From: CAVAWX01 sp963642995
GTDB lineage: Bacteria; Actinomycetota; Coriobacteriia; Coriobacteriales; QAMH01
Direction: 5' to 3'
Length of the DNA: 39,956 nt
Assembly (NCBI GenBank): GCA_963642995.1
Contig: CAVIIZ010000010.1
Coordinates: 1-39,956 of the forward strand
Positions 25,362 through 34,361 of the stretch are shown here, piece by piece. The notes under the pieces are model-generated. The model searched no databases. It was not told the DNA's origin and saw only the letters and a program-made list of their open reading frames with translations. How positions within the stretch are numbered: position 1 is the stretch's first letter; every line of letters begins with the position of its first letter. Position numbers and translations under genes: made by a program.

Positions 25362-26651
25362 ATGCCTTCAAACGCCGACAATTCCGCGCCCACCCCCTAT
25401 ATGCCGCGTATAGCCGACGCGCTCCTTGCCCGCAAGATGCGGGCCGCCGGTGCCGTCCAGATAAAAGGCCCGAAATGGTGTGGCAAGACGGCGACCGCAG
25501 AGCAGCTGGCCGCAAGCGCCGTCTATCTCCAAGACCCCGACAAAGGGCCTGACTACATGCGGCTTGCAGAGCTCAAGCCCTCTGCGCTTTTGGAGGGAGC
25601 CGAACCCAGGCTGCTCGATGAATGGCAGACGGCGCCGCAGCTGTGGGATGCGATCCGCTACGCCATAGACCGCGGGCATGGGCGTGGACGATTCATCCTG
25701 ACGGGTTCCGCGCTCCCCCGCAAAGGCGAGCAACCCGCCCATTCCGGCGTCGGCAGAATCGCCCGCCTTGCCATGCGCACCATGTCGCTGTTCGAGACAG
25801 GGGAATCGACGGGGGAAGTCTCGCTTTCCGCCCTCTTCGACGGGCGAAGCGACGTCGCGGCGTTGTCCGGTCTCGACGTCGAGCAGATCGCCTTCGCCCT
25901 CTGCCGGGGCGGCTGGCCGGAGGCTGTGATGGAGAAGAACCGGCAGACGGCGCTTTCCATGGCGCACGATTACATGGCCGAGCTGCTAGACGCCGACATA
26001 GAGGAGATGGACGGCGTGCGCCGCAACCGCACCTGGATGCGCTCCATATTGCGCTCCTACGCGCGCAACACGGCAAGCGGCGCGACGCTTGCCACCATAG
26101 CCGCGGACATGCAAGACGAGCCCCCCTCGCGCGACACCGTCTCCGAGTACGTCGACGCCTTGGCCCGTGCCTGCGTCCTCGAAGACCTCGACGCCTGGAC
26201 GCCGCGCCTGCGCTCGAAGACGGCGGTGCGCACAAGCCCCACGCGGCATTTCTGCGACCCTTCCCTGGCGGCGGCCATGCTCTCCGCGACGCCCGGCAAG
26301 CTGTTGGAGGATTTCGAGACCTTCGGCCTGCTCTTCGAGTCGCTGTGCGTCCACGACCTGCGCGTCTATCTCGACGCCCTCGGCGGGCGCGTGTGCCACT
26401 ACCGCGACAAGACCGGCCTCGAGGCCGACGCCGTGCTCGTCTGCGACGACGGGAGATGGGCGCTCGTCGAGGTCAAGCTCGGTGCGAAGGCCGCCGACGA
26501 GGCCGCCGGCCGCCTGAAGAAGCTCGCGGCGAGAATCGACTGCTCCCGCGTCGGCGAGCCGGCCTTTCTCCTGGTGCTCACGGGCGCGGCGACGGCGTAC
26601 CGCCGTCCTGATGGCGTGGTCGTCGCCCCGCTTGCGACGCTGGGGCCGTGA
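25362..26651 (+). CDS. DUF4143 AAA+ ATPase #3 (full length)
   Basis: 429 residues, full length. Walker A is GPKWCGKT (36-43) with an unusual Trp-Cys, Walker B is RLLDEWQ (near 87), and FILTGSALP follows. A winged-helix-like region (about 225-300) includes DTVSEYVDALARACVLEDLDAW. The DUF4143 nuclease-like core has LEADAVLVCDDGRWALVEVK with E370-V-K372 as the catalytic-type residues. GAGGAGGA precedes the ATG. It is flanked by a 23-bp operator-like array upstream and a palindromic element downstream. It belongs to a different subgroup from #1 and #4. The role is unknown; DNA binding by the winged helix and nuclease fold are inferred from family knowledge. Confidence 0.9.
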   Translation: MPSNADNSAPTPYMPRIADALLARKMRAAGAVQIKGPKWCGKTATAEQLAASAVYLQDPDKGPDYMRLAELKPSALLEGAEPRLLDEWQTAPQLWDAIRYAIDRGHGRGRFILTGSALPRKGEQPAHSGVGRIARLAMRTMSLFETGESTGEVSLSALFDGRSDVAALSGLDVEQIAFALCRGGWPEAVMEKNRQTALSMAHDYMAELLDADIEEMDGVRRNRTWMRSILRSYARNTASGATLATIAADMQDEPPSRDTVSEYVDALARACVLEDLDAWTPRLRSKTAVRTSPTRHFCDPSLAAAMLSATPGKLLEDFETFGLLFESLCVHDLRVYLDALGGRVCHYRDKTGLEADAVLVCDDGRWALVEVKLGAKAADEAAGRLKKLAARIDCSRVGEPAFLLVLTGAATAYRRPDGVVVAPLATLGP

Positions 26652-26716
26652 CGCGGCCCCATTTCGCCTGGGACGAATCTGCCCGAACTTTCATGTCGAT
26701 GCGGCGCGGTTTCGGA

Positions 26717-26788
26717 AGGGGCGGGCCTTCCTTTCACCGCCGATGTTTCACCGCCATTGGCGGTGAAACGGCGCAAAGGGTTCAGGGG
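26717..26788. repeat. Palindromic element, copy B (after ATPase #3)
   Basis: Second copy of the element at 25063-25136. Here the centre is a perfect inverted repeat with 11-bp arms: TTTCACCGCCA (26746-26756), one T, then TGGCGGTGAAA (26758-26768). TTTCACCGCC also occurs directly at 26732. It starts 66 bases after the ATPase #3 stop. It could fold as an RNA hairpin, but no T-run follows. Confidence 0.8.
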
Positions 26789-26862
26789 CGCGCGGGCGAG
26801 GTGCGGTGCGTGGTGTACTATGCGCAAGATGCACATAGCGCCACGCGAGAGAGGAAATTCAC

Positions 26863-28197
26863 ATGCTGTTCGAGCACATCGACATTCTCGACGAGAACCT
26901 GGATTGGAAAAAGGACTGCTTTGTCGGGGTGAAGGGGACGACCATCACCTACGTGGGAGAGGAGCCGCCTGCCAACGCGCAGTCCTACGGCCAGCGCTAC
27001 GACGGCCGCGGCAAGCTTTTGACCAGCGCGTTTTTCAACACGCACGCGCACACGTCCATGACGCTTCTGCGTGGATACGCCGAAGACCAGCCGCTGCAGG
27101 ACTGGCTGCAAAAGACCGTGTGGCCCTTCGAGGGCAAGATGGACGTCGACAAGAAGCACCACTACTGGGGCACGGTGCTCGCGCAGGCCGAGATGATCCG
27201 CTACGGCGTGGTCGGCTACACGGACATGTACAACGCCACCATCGACCGCTGCGAGGCCACGCTGGCAGCCGGCATGAAGGCCAACCACTGCGATGGCGGC
27301 ACGATGTGCTTCGTGGAAAAGGACTACGACGCCCTGCCCGTGGCAAAGACCAACGCCGAGCTGTTCGAGCGCTTCCAGGGCGCAGGCGACGGGCGCGTGC
27401 AGATCGAGATGTGCATCCACGGCGAGTACACGACGCCGGAGGGCATGGTGCGCCGTGTGGCCGAGGAGGCGGGCAAGCACGATTGCGGCATCCACCTGCA
27501 CCTGTCCGAGACGCGCTCGGAGCACGAGGAGTGCAAGGAGCGCCACGGCGGCATGACGCCTGCGGCCTGGTTCGAGCACTGCGGCGTGTTCGACCACCGT
27601 GTGACGGCCGCGCATTGCGTGTGGGTCGAGGACTCCGACATCGAGCTGCTCGCGCGCCGCGGGGTGCACGTCAGCCTGAATCCGGCGTCCAACATGAAGC
27701 TGGCGAGCGGGTTTGCGCCGGTGCAGAAGATGATCGACGCGGGCGTGCCGCTGTCCATGGGCACCGACGGCATGGCCTCGAACAACACGCACAACATCTT
27801 GCAGAGCGCCTATCTCCTGGCCTGCGCGCAGAAGGGCAACGCGCTCGACCCGACCGTGGTCGCGGCCAAGGATGTGCTGCGCATGCTCACGGCCGGCGGC
27901 GCGGCGGCGCAAGGGCGCGAGGATTGCGGCGTGTTGAAGGAGGGCATGCGCGCCGACCTGGTCGTCTTCGACGTGGACACGCCGTGGATGAAGCCGGTCT
28001 ACGACATGGCGGTCAACCTCGTCTACAGCGCAAACGGCGCCGACGTGGTGATGACGATGTGCGACGGGCAGGTGCTCTACGAAAACGGCGAGTTCAAGAC
28101 CATCGACGTCGAGCGCGCGGCGGCGGAGTGCGAGCGCAGCGCAGGCGAGGTGCTCGAGGCGCTGGCGGCCGAGCCTGCAGACGCCGGCGGCGAGTAG
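26863..28197 (+). CDS. Amidohydrolase, 5-methylthioadenosine/S-adenosylhomocysteine deaminase type
   Basis: 444 residues, cytoplasmic metal-dependent deaminase of the amidohydrolase superfamily. Metal ligands H61 and H63 lie in NTHAHTSM; then HLHLSETRSEHEEC, VTAAHCVWVEDSDIELLA, SLNPASNMKLASG and the catalytic Asp in SMGTDGMASNN. These match MtaD/SAH-adenosine-type deaminases. It would convert SAH, MTA or adenosine to inosine forms, feeding purine salvage, which fits hpt nearby; other substrates are possible. GAGAGAGGAAA precedes the ATG, and TACTAT (26816-26821) is a possible -10. The last residues are Ala/Glu-rich. It heads the run to tilS, 16 bases downstream. Confidence 0.88.
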   Translation: MLFEHIDILDENLDWKKDCFVGVKGTTITYVGEEPPANAQSYGQRYDGRGKLLTSAFFNTHAHTSMTLLRGYAEDQPLQDWLQKTVWPFEGKMDVDKKHHYWGTVLAQAEMIRYGVVGYTDMYNATIDRCEATLAAGMKANHCDGGTMCFVEKDYDALPVAKTNAELFERFQGAGDGRVQIEMCIHGEYTTPEGMVRRVAEEAGKHDCGIHLHLSETRSEHEECKERHGGMTPAAWFEHCGVFDHRVTAAHCVWVEDSDIELLARRGVHVSLNPASNMKLASGFAPVQKMIDAGVPLSMGTDGMASNNTHNILQSAYLLACAQKGNALDPTVVAAKDVLRMLTAGGAAAQGREDCGVLKEGMRADLVVFDVDTPWMKPVYDMAVNLVYSANGADVVMTMCDGQVLYENGEFKTIDVERAAAECERSAGEVLEALAAEPADAGGE

Positions 28198-28213
28198 CGG
28201 CGTTTTCGCCACG

Positions 28214-29290
28214 GTGAAAGACGGGGTGCTGAAAGAGGACGCCGCGCCGCAGGGCGCCGCGCCGGACGGCATGTCCGAGCAGGTGGGCGTCGTGCTCATG
28301 GTCTCCGGCGGGTCGGATTCCACGGCATTGCTCGAGATGGCCTGCGCCTTTCTCGGGGGGCGCCCCCTGCCTTTCGAGGCGCAGCGGGCTTTCGAGGTCC
28401 TCTTGCCCGATCCCGCCGCCGTTCACGTGCGCGTCTTGCATGTGAACCACCTGCTGCGCGGCGCGGCGGCCTATGCCGACGAGGCCTTCGTGCGCGCCGA
28501 GTGCGAGCAGATGGGGGTGGGCCTTCACGTCGAGCGGGTGGACGTGAAGGGGCTGGCCGCCACGCGCAAGGGCGGCGTCGAGGCCGTCGCGCGCGAGGAG
28601 CGCTACCGCCTCGCGCAAGAGCAGCTCGACTTGCTGTGCGCGACGTCCGGATGCGCGCGCGGCTACATCCTGCCCGCGCATACCCTCGACGACCGCGTGG
28701 AGACCTTCTTCATGCGCGCGCTCGTGGGCACAGGCCCCGGGGGTTTCTCGAGCATTCCCCGCGCGCGCGGCCGCATACGCCGCCCGCTGCTCGACATGAC
28801 GCGCGAGGAGCTGCGCGAGTGGCTGCGCGAGCAGAGGCCGAACGTGCCCGACGCGCTGCTGTGGCGCGAGGACGCCACCAACGACGACGGCTCGAATTTC
28901 CGCAGCCTGGTGCGCACGCAGCTCGTTTCGGCGGCGGAGGCGCTGCGCGGCGGGTTTTCGCGCACGCTCGCGCACACCATGGACCTGATCGCCGACGAGG
29001 ACGCGATGCTGCAAGAACAGGCCGCCTCGCTGCTGTACCGCCACCTGGACTGGGACGGCGCCGTGGCGAAGCTGCCCGTGTCCGCCCTGCTCGAGGAGAG
29101 GCCTCCGATGCGCCGCCGCGTGCTGCGCGAGGCCCTGCTCGTGGTGCACCCGGATGCTCGCTTGGAATCCGCCCAGATAGAGCGCGTCGCGGCTGCCGTG
29201 GAGGCGGGCGAGGACGCGTCGTGCGACGTGGCCGGCGGCGTGCGCGTGCAGGTGGCAGGCGGCGCTGTCGCCGCTTTTCGCGTCCAATGA
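28214..29290 (+). CDS. tilS: tRNA(Ile)-lysidine synthase
   Basis: 358 residues. It attaches lysine to C34 of the CAU-anticodon tRNA-Ile using ATP, changing it to an AUA reader; essential in most bacteria. The PP-loop SGGSDSTAL is at 31-39; VHVRVLHVNHLLRG, GYILPAHTLDDRVETFFMRALVGTG, IRRPLLDMTREEL and WREDATNDDGSNFRSLVR are TilS hallmarks. The protein is short, with little of the C-terminal domain of E. coli TilS. The start is GTG at 28214 (no strong Shine-Dalgarno); ATG at 28271 also leaves the PP-loop intact and may be the true start. Gene order tilS-hpt-ftsH is widely conserved. Confidence 0.93.
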   Translation: MKDGVLKEDAAPQGAAPDGMSEQVGVVLMVSGGSDSTALLEMACAFLGGRPLPFEAQRAFEVLLPDPAAVHVRVLHVNHLLRGAAAYADEAFVRAECEQMGVGLHVERVDVKGLAATRKGGVEAVAREERYRLAQEQLDLLCATSGCARGYILPAHTLDDRVETFFMRALVGTGPGGFSSIPRARGRIRRPLLDMTREELREWLREQRPNVPDALLWREDATNDDGSNFRSLVRTQLVSAAEALRGGFSRTLAHTMDLIADEDAMLQEQAASLLYRHLDWDGAVAKLPVSALLEERPPMRRRVLREALLVVHPDARLESAQIERVAAAVEAGEDASCDVAGGVRVQVAGGAVAAFRVQ

Positions 29291-29378
29291 GAAAACGCGC
29301 CGCGTCTGCACGGCAGCCGCGAGATCGTGAAAATCGCGCACGTGTCACGCAAACGACACCCCACGCCCGCGCGATTGG

Positions 29379-29387
29379 TGATAGATT
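29379..29387 (+). promoter_or_regulatory. Extended -10 promoter TGATAGATT before hpt
   Basis: TGATAGATT fits TGnTAnAnT in an AT-richer stretch. Predicted start is about 29394, which rules out the GTG at 29397 as a normal start for hpt and favours the ATG at 29451. Confidence 0.5.
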
Positions 29388-29450
29388 AGGTTTTCCGTGT
29401 CGGTAGAGGGCATGGGTTTTGCAATGTCCGGCGAAGAACGGAGCGAGAAC

Positions 29451-29996
29451 ATGCACCAGGACTTGAAAGAAGTCCTTTTCACCGAAGACGTGCTCGCCGA
29501 GCGCGTGGCGCAGATGGGCGCCGACATCACGTCCGACTATGCGGGCAAGGGCAAGCCCCTCATCGTCATATCCGTGCTGCGCGGCGCCTGCATCTTCATG
29601 GCCGACCTCGTGCGCAAGATAGACCTTCCCCTCGAGATGGATTTCATGGCCGTCAGCTCCTATGGCTCGGGCGCGAAATCGTCCGGCGTCGTGCGCATCA
29701 TCAAGGACCTCTCGACGTCCATCGAGGGCAAGGACGTCCTCATCGCCGAGGACATACTCGACTCGGGCCTCACGTTGAAATACCTGATGAAGACGCTGTC
29801 GAGCCGCAAGCCGGCCTCCATCGAGGTCGCCACGCTGCTCTACAAGCAGGGCACGCAGAAAACGCACATCGATTGCAAGTACGTCGGCTTCGACTGCCCC
29901 AACGAGTTCATCGTCGGCTACGGCCTCGACTATGCCGAGCGCTACCGCAACCTGCCCTACATCGGCGTGCTCAAACCCGAGATATACCAAGACTAG
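29451..29996 (+). CDS. hpt: Hypoxanthine phosphoribosyltransferase
   Basis: 181 residues from the ATG at 29451. It salvages hypoxanthine (and often guanine) to IMP/GMP with PRPP. Family landmarks are VISVLRGACIFMADLVRKI, the flexible loop MAVSSYGSGAKSSGVVRIIKDL, and the PRPP-binding VLIAEDILDSGLTL. GGAG eight bases before this ATG, and the family-typical N-terminus MHQDLKEVLFTEDVLAERV, support the start; the frame stays open back to a GTG at 29397. It sits 47 bases before ftsH. Confidence 0.96.
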   Translation: MHQDLKEVLFTEDVLAERVAQMGADITSDYAGKGKPLIVISVLRGACIFMADLVRKIDLPLEMDFMAVSSYGSGAKSSGVVRIIKDLSTSIEGKDVLIAEDILDSGLTLKYLMKTLSSRKPASIEVATLLYKQGTQKTHIDCKYVGFDCPNEFIVGYGLDYAERYRNLPYIGVLKPEIYQD

Positions 29997-30043
29997 ACCC
30001 AAGAGCCCCGAAGCCCCGACCTTTGCCAGAGGAGAACCCGCGC

Positions 30044-32326
30044 GTGGAGGAAAACAAGCACAGCAAGCCTGCCGAACATGGCGAACACGGCGCCGAGGAG
30101 GGCGCGGACAAGCCGCAGGGCGCCGCCGAGCCGCCCGCCTCGGGTGATTCGGGCGATTCGGGCAGCTCGAACAAGCCGCGCCGCCCGAGGGCGCGCACCA
30201 TCGTCTTGTACGTGGCCTTGGCCGCCGTGCTCGCAGGCCTCATCGCAGGCCAGCTGTTCACCGCGAACAACCAGGGGGAAAAACCCGACGAGCTGAAGAC
30301 CAGCGAGTTCGTCGCGGCTGTGAACGCAAACCATGTGAAAGAGGTCGTCTTCCACGTGTCGTCGGCCACTTTGAGCGGCAAGTACTACAAAGACGACGAG
30401 GCCAAGGAAAAAGACGAGGCCCGCGACTTCACCTCGACCTATGTCGGCGAGGACTCGCTCGACGAGCTGATGGCGCAGCACCCCGACGTGCAGTACAGCG
30501 CCGATGTGGCCACGTCCAGCTGGTGGACTTCGTTGCTCACCACCTTCTTGCCGCTGCTGCTCATCTTCGGCGTGCTCATCTTCTTCCTCTACCAGATGAA
30601 CGGCGCGAACAACAAGCAGATGTCGTTCGGCAAGGCAAAGGCCAAGCAGATCTCCGAGGAGACGCCCAAGGTCACCTTCGCGGACGTGGCCGGCATCGAC
30701 GAGGCGGTCGAGGAGCTCGACGAGATAAAGGAATTCCTCTCCAATCCGGCGAAATTCCAGGCCATGGGGGCAAAGATTCCGCGCGGCGTGCTGCTCGTCG
30801 GCCCGCCGGGCACGGGCAAGACCTTGCTCGCGCGCGCCGTGGCAGGCGAGGCGGGCGTGCCGTTTTTCGGCATATCGGGCTCGGATTTCGTCGAGATGTT
30901 CGTGGGCGTGGGCGCGAGCCGCGTGCGCGACCTGTTCGCCCAGGCCAAGAAATCCGCGCCGGCCCTCGTGTTCATCGACGAGATCGACGCAGCCGGCCGC
31001 CAGCGCGGCACGGGTCTCGGCGGCGGCAACGACGAGCGCGAGCAGACGCTGAACCAGCTGCTCGTCGAGATGGATGGCTTCGAGCAAAACGAGGCGATCA
31101 TCGTGATCGCGGCCACGAACCGCGCCGACATCCTCGATCCGGCCCTGCTGCGTCCCGGGCGCTTCGACCGCCAGGTGGTCGTGGACCGCCCCGATTTGAA
31201 CGGGCGCAAGAAGATCCTCGAGGTGCACGCCGAGGGCAAGCCCATGGACGAGACCGTGGACCTCGCCCGGATCGCGTCGCTTACCAGCGGGTTCACCGGC
31301 GCCGACCTGGCAAACCTCCTCAACGAGGCGGCGCTTTTGGCCGCGCGGCGCAACAAGACCGCGATCTCTGCCGACGAGGTGGAGGAGTCCATGGAGCGCG
31401 TCATCGCCGGCCCGCAGCGCAAAGGACGCGTCATGACCGACGCCGAGAAGCGCACCATCGCCTACCACGAGTCCGGGCACGCGCTCGTGGGGCACCTGCT
31501 CGAGCACGCCGACCCCATCCACAAGATCTCGATCATCGCGCGCGGCCAGGCGTTGGGCTACACCTTGTCCATCCCGGAAGAAGACCGCTTCTTGCAGGCG
31601 AAAAGCGAGATGATCGACAATCTCGCGATGTTTTTGGGGGGTCGCACGGCAGAAGAGATCGTCAACGACGGCGACGTCACGACGGGCGCCTCCAACGATT
31701 TGGAGCGCGCGACGAAGACGGCCAAGGCCATGGTCACGCGCTACGGCATGAGCAACGTCTTGGGGCACCAGGTCTACGGCGAGCAAGACGCCAACCCCTT
31801 CCTGGGCCGCGACATCGCCACGGCGGCCGACTACAGCCAAGACACCGCGCGCATCATCGACGACGAGGTGGCGCGCCTGATGACGCAGGCCCACGATACG
31901 GCTTTCCGCATCCTCTCCGAGCACCGCGAGCAGCTCGAGCTGATGGCGAAGGTGCTGCTCGAGCGCGAGACGGTCGAGGGCAAGGCGGTCGATGCCCTGC
32001 TCGACGACAAGTGGGACGAGTACCTGGCCTGGGAGGCCGAGCACGGCGACGAGGACGGCGAGGAGGGCCGGCCTGATGCGGCCGTAGATGATGGCGCAAA
32101 GCTGCAGGCGGACGGCATCTCGAAGCCCGGGCTTCCCGCCGAGGGCCAGGCCGCAGGCGCTGCGCCGGCGCCGTCGCCCACGCCGGGCAGGCCGTCAGCC
32201 GCCCCGGCCTCCGCAAGGCCGCTGCCCGGCGAGATCGCAGACGACGAGCTGGGCAAGCTCGACCTTCACACGCCGCCTGCCGATGCGGCCGACGACGAGG
32301 CCGCTCCGCGCGGCGGCGCACGCTAG
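30044..32326 (+). CDS. ftsH: ATP-dependent zinc metalloprotease FtsH
   Basis: 760 residues; membrane-bound AAA+ protease that removes damaged or regulatory membrane proteins as a hexamer. An acidic N-terminus (1-48) leads to TM1 (about 50-70); an extracytoplasmic domain and TM2 (about 162-186) follow. Walker A GPPGTGKT is near 252, Walker B ALVFIDEID near 310, and zinc-binding HESGH near 475. The C-terminal ~80 residues are an Ala/Pro/Asp-rich acidic extension beyond the conserved protease domain. The start is GTG at 30044 with AGAGGAGAA ten bases upstream; no ATG fits. Confidence 0.97.
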   Translation: MEENKHSKPAEHGEHGAEEGADKPQGAAEPPASGDSGDSGSSNKPRRPRARTIVLYVALAAVLAGLIAGQLFTANNQGEKPDELKTSEFVAAVNANHVKEVVFHVSSATLSGKYYKDDEAKEKDEARDFTSTYVGEDSLDELMAQHPDVQYSADVATSSWWTSLLTTFLPLLLIFGVLIFFLYQMNGANNKQMSFGKAKAKQISEETPKVTFADVAGIDEAVEELDEIKEFLSNPAKFQAMGAKIPRGVLLVGPPGTGKTLLARAVAGEAGVPFFGISGSDFVEMFVGVGASRVRDLFAQAKKSAPALVFIDEIDAAGRQRGTGLGGGNDEREQTLNQLLVEMDGFEQNEAIIVIAATNRADILDPALLRPGRFDRQVVVDRPDLNGRKKILEVHAEGKPMDETVDLARIASLTSGFTGADLANLLNEAALLAARRNKTAISADEVEESMERVIAGPQRKGRVMTDAEKRTIAYHESGHALVGHLLEHADPIHKISIIARGQALGYTLSIPEEDRFLQAKSEMIDNLAMFLGGRTAEEIVNDGDVTTGASNDLERATKTAKAMVTRYGMSNVLGHQVYGEQDANPFLGRDIATAADYSQDTARIIDDEVARLMTQAHDTAFRILSEHREQLELMAKVLLERETVEGKAVDALLDDKWDEYLAWEAEHGDEDGEEGRPDAAVDDGAKLQADGISKPGLPAEGQAAGAAPAPSPTPGRPSAAPASARPLPGEIADDELGKLDLHTPPADAADDEAAPRGGAR

Positions 32327-32353
32327 GGGCAAGAGGCGGCAGGGGCGTTTTTC

Positions 32354-32923
32354 ATGGCGTTTGACCAGTCGAAAATAGAGGAGGGCATGCGCCTGATCTT
32401 GGAGGGCGTGGGCGAGGACCCGCAGCGCGAGGGGTTGCGCGAGACGCCCGCCCGCGTCGCCCGCATGTACGCCGAGATACTTTGCGGCATGGACGCCGAC
32501 CCGGCCGAGCTCTTCTGCGTGAAATTCGACGAGGGCCACCAGGAGATGGTCATCGTTCACGACATCCCCGTCCACTCCATCTGCGAGCACCACTTCGTCC
32601 CGTTTTTCGGCGTGGCGCACGTGGCCTACATCCCGAACGCGCAAGGCCAGATCTGCGGCATCTCGAAACTCGCGCGGCTCGTGGACCTGTTCGCCCGTCG
32701 CCCGCAGGTCCAGGAGCGCCTGACCTCGCAGGTGGCCGACACCCTCGTCGAGCAGATGGATTGCGAGGGCGTCTACGTCATGCTCGAATGCGAGCACATG
32801 TGCATGAGCATGCGCGGGGTGAAAAAGCCCGGCGCGAAGACGACGACGTCTGCCGTGCGCGGGGTGATGCGCGACGCGGCCACGAGAGCCGAGGCCTTGA
32901 GCCTGATAAAGGAACAGCGCTAG
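32354..32923 (+). CDS. folE: GTP cyclohydrolase I
   Basis: 189 residues, normal length. First enzyme of folate synthesis: GTP to 7,8-dihydroneopterin triphosphate plus formate. Zinc ligands are C77 and H80 in ICEHHFVPFFG and the cysteine of ECEHMCMSMRG (about 146-149). GISKLARLVDLFARRPQVQERLTSQVAD and the C-terminal KPGAKTTTSAVRG are conserved. It lies 27 bases after ftsH and 22 before folP/folK, so it belongs to one run with the folate genes. Confidence 0.97.
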   Translation: MAFDQSKIEEGMRLILEGVGEDPQREGLRETPARVARMYAEILCGMDADPAELFCVKFDEGHQEMVIVHDIPVHSICEHHFVPFFGVAHVAYIPNAQGQICGISKLARLVDLFARRPQVQERLTSQVADTLVEQMDCEGVYVMLECEHMCMSMRGVKKPGAKTTTSAVRGVMRDAATRAEALSLIKEQR

Positions 32924-32945
32924 GCCGCGAGAAGGCGATCTCACC

Positions 32946-34241
32946 ATGATCTGGCAATGCGGTGAATTCGAGTTCGAGGCGTCCGCGAAGGACCCCATCG
33001 TCATGGGCATTTGCAACGTGACGCCCGACTCTTTTTCCGATGGGGGCGAACATGCGGGCTCAGCCGAGGCCGTTGCCCACGCGCGCGAGCTGCTCGACGC
33101 CGGGGCCGACATCATCGACGTGGGCGGCGAGAGCACGCGCCCCGGATCTGCCGGGGTGTCGCCTGTTGAAGAGCTGGCGCGCGTGCTGCCCGTCGTCGAG
33201 GCGCTTGCGGCGCAAGGCGTGCCCGTCAGCGTGGACACGCGCCATGCGAGCGTCGCGCGCGCTTGCCTGGACGCGGGGGCGTGCATCATCAACGACGTGT
33301 CGGGTTTTCGCGATGCGGCCATGCGCGAGGCGCTCGCGGCAAGCGATGCCGGCGCCGTCGTCATGCACATGTGCGGCGATCCGAAGACCATGCAATGCGC
33401 CCCGGAGTACGAAGACGTCGTGGCCGAGGTGGAAGGCGAGCTGCTTTCCTCGGCGGCGGCCCTTGAAGCGCTCGGCGTGCCCCGCGAGCGCATAGCCTTG
33501 GATCCGGGCATCGGCTTCGGCAAGACGCATGCGCACAACCGCGCCTTGCTGGGGGCGGCGCCGCGTCTGGCCGCGCACGGCTACCCTCTGATGGCGGCCG
33601 TCTCGCGCAAGTCCTGCATCGGGCATGTGACGGGCATCGAGGCGCCGAAGGAGCGTGATGCGGCCTCCGCCTTGTGCGCAGCCGCCGTCTGCGCGGACGG
33701 CGCGTCGCTTGTCCGCGTCCACGACGTCGCATCCACGATATCCGCCTTGCGCAAGTCGAGACGCGCCCTGGTTGCGCTCGGCTCCAATGTGGGGGACGGC
33801 CGCGCGGCGCTCGACGAGGCCGTGGAGCGTCTCGGGCGCGTCCCCGGGCTGTGGGTCGGCCGCGTGTCGTCTTATGTGGAAAGCGAGCCCGCATACTACG
33901 AGGACCAGCCCCCCTTCACCAACGCGGTGTGCCTCGTGCAGACGATGCTGGACCCGCATGCGCTGCTCGACGCGCTGCACGGGGTGGAAGACGCGCTCGG
34001 CCGCGTGCGCACGCGCGCGAACGGGCCGCGGACCATCGACCTCGACATCCTCGACTACGAGGGTTTCGTGTGCAGCGAACCCGACCTGACCTTGCCGCAC
34101 CCGCGCTTGCTGGAGCGCGACTTCGTGGTGAGGCCCCTGCTCGAGCTGTGCGGCATCTGGACGCTCGCGGACGGCGTGTGCGTCACGCGAGACGGCGTGC
34201 GCGTCGGGCATGTCACGCGCGTCCTCGACTCCACGCTTTAG
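32946..34241 (+). CDS. folP: Dihydropteroate synthase - HPPK fusion (FolP-FolK)
   Basis: 431 residues with two folate enzymes in one chain. Residues 1 to about 270 are dihydropteroate synthase (ICNVTPDSFSDGG, DVGGESTRPG, SVDTRHASV, NDVSGF, DPGIGFGKTHAHN, SRKSCIG), the sulfonamide target. From about 273 it is hydroxymethyldihydropterin pyrophosphokinase (VALGSNVGDGRAALDEAV, YYEDQPPFTNAVCLVQT, GPRTIDLDILDYEG). The kinase makes the substrate of the synthase, so fusion gives substrate proximity. No folB (dihydroneopterin aldolase) domain is visible, though related operons often carry it between the two. GAGAAGGCGAT precedes the ATG. Confidence 0.95.
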   Translation: MIWQCGEFEFEASAKDPIVMGICNVTPDSFSDGGEHAGSAEAVAHARELLDAGADIIDVGGESTRPGSAGVSPVEELARVLPVVEALAAQGVPVSVDTRHASVARACLDAGACIINDVSGFRDAAMREALAASDAGAVVMHMCGDPKTMQCAPEYEDVVAEVEGELLSSAAALEALGVPRERIALDPGIGFGKTHAHNRALLGAAPRLAAHGYPLMAAVSRKSCIGHVTGIEAPKERDAASALCAAAVCADGASLVRVHDVASTISALRKSRRALVALGSNVGDGRAALDEAVERLGRVPGLWVGRVSSYVESEPAYYEDQPPFTNAVCLVQTMLDPHALLDALHGVEDALGRVRTRANGPRTIDLDILDYEGFVCSEPDLTLPHPRLLERDFVVRPLLELCGIWTLADGVCVTRDGVRVGHVTRVLDSTL

Positions 34242-34361
34242 AAGATGCGCGTTTTGTCGTCCGGCGCCTGCCCGGGAGAGGAGCGAGTCGGGGATTTCAG
34301 CCGCGATGCCCGGGCTTCATGCAGGCATGCCCCGCAGCTCCAAAGGTCGTTGGCTTTTTCG

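Noticed and set aside
25063..26788. Insertion sequence or composite transposon around ATPase #3
   Set aside because: No transposase, no terminal inverted repeats of the whole unit and no target-site duplication visible; only short flanking direct repeats.
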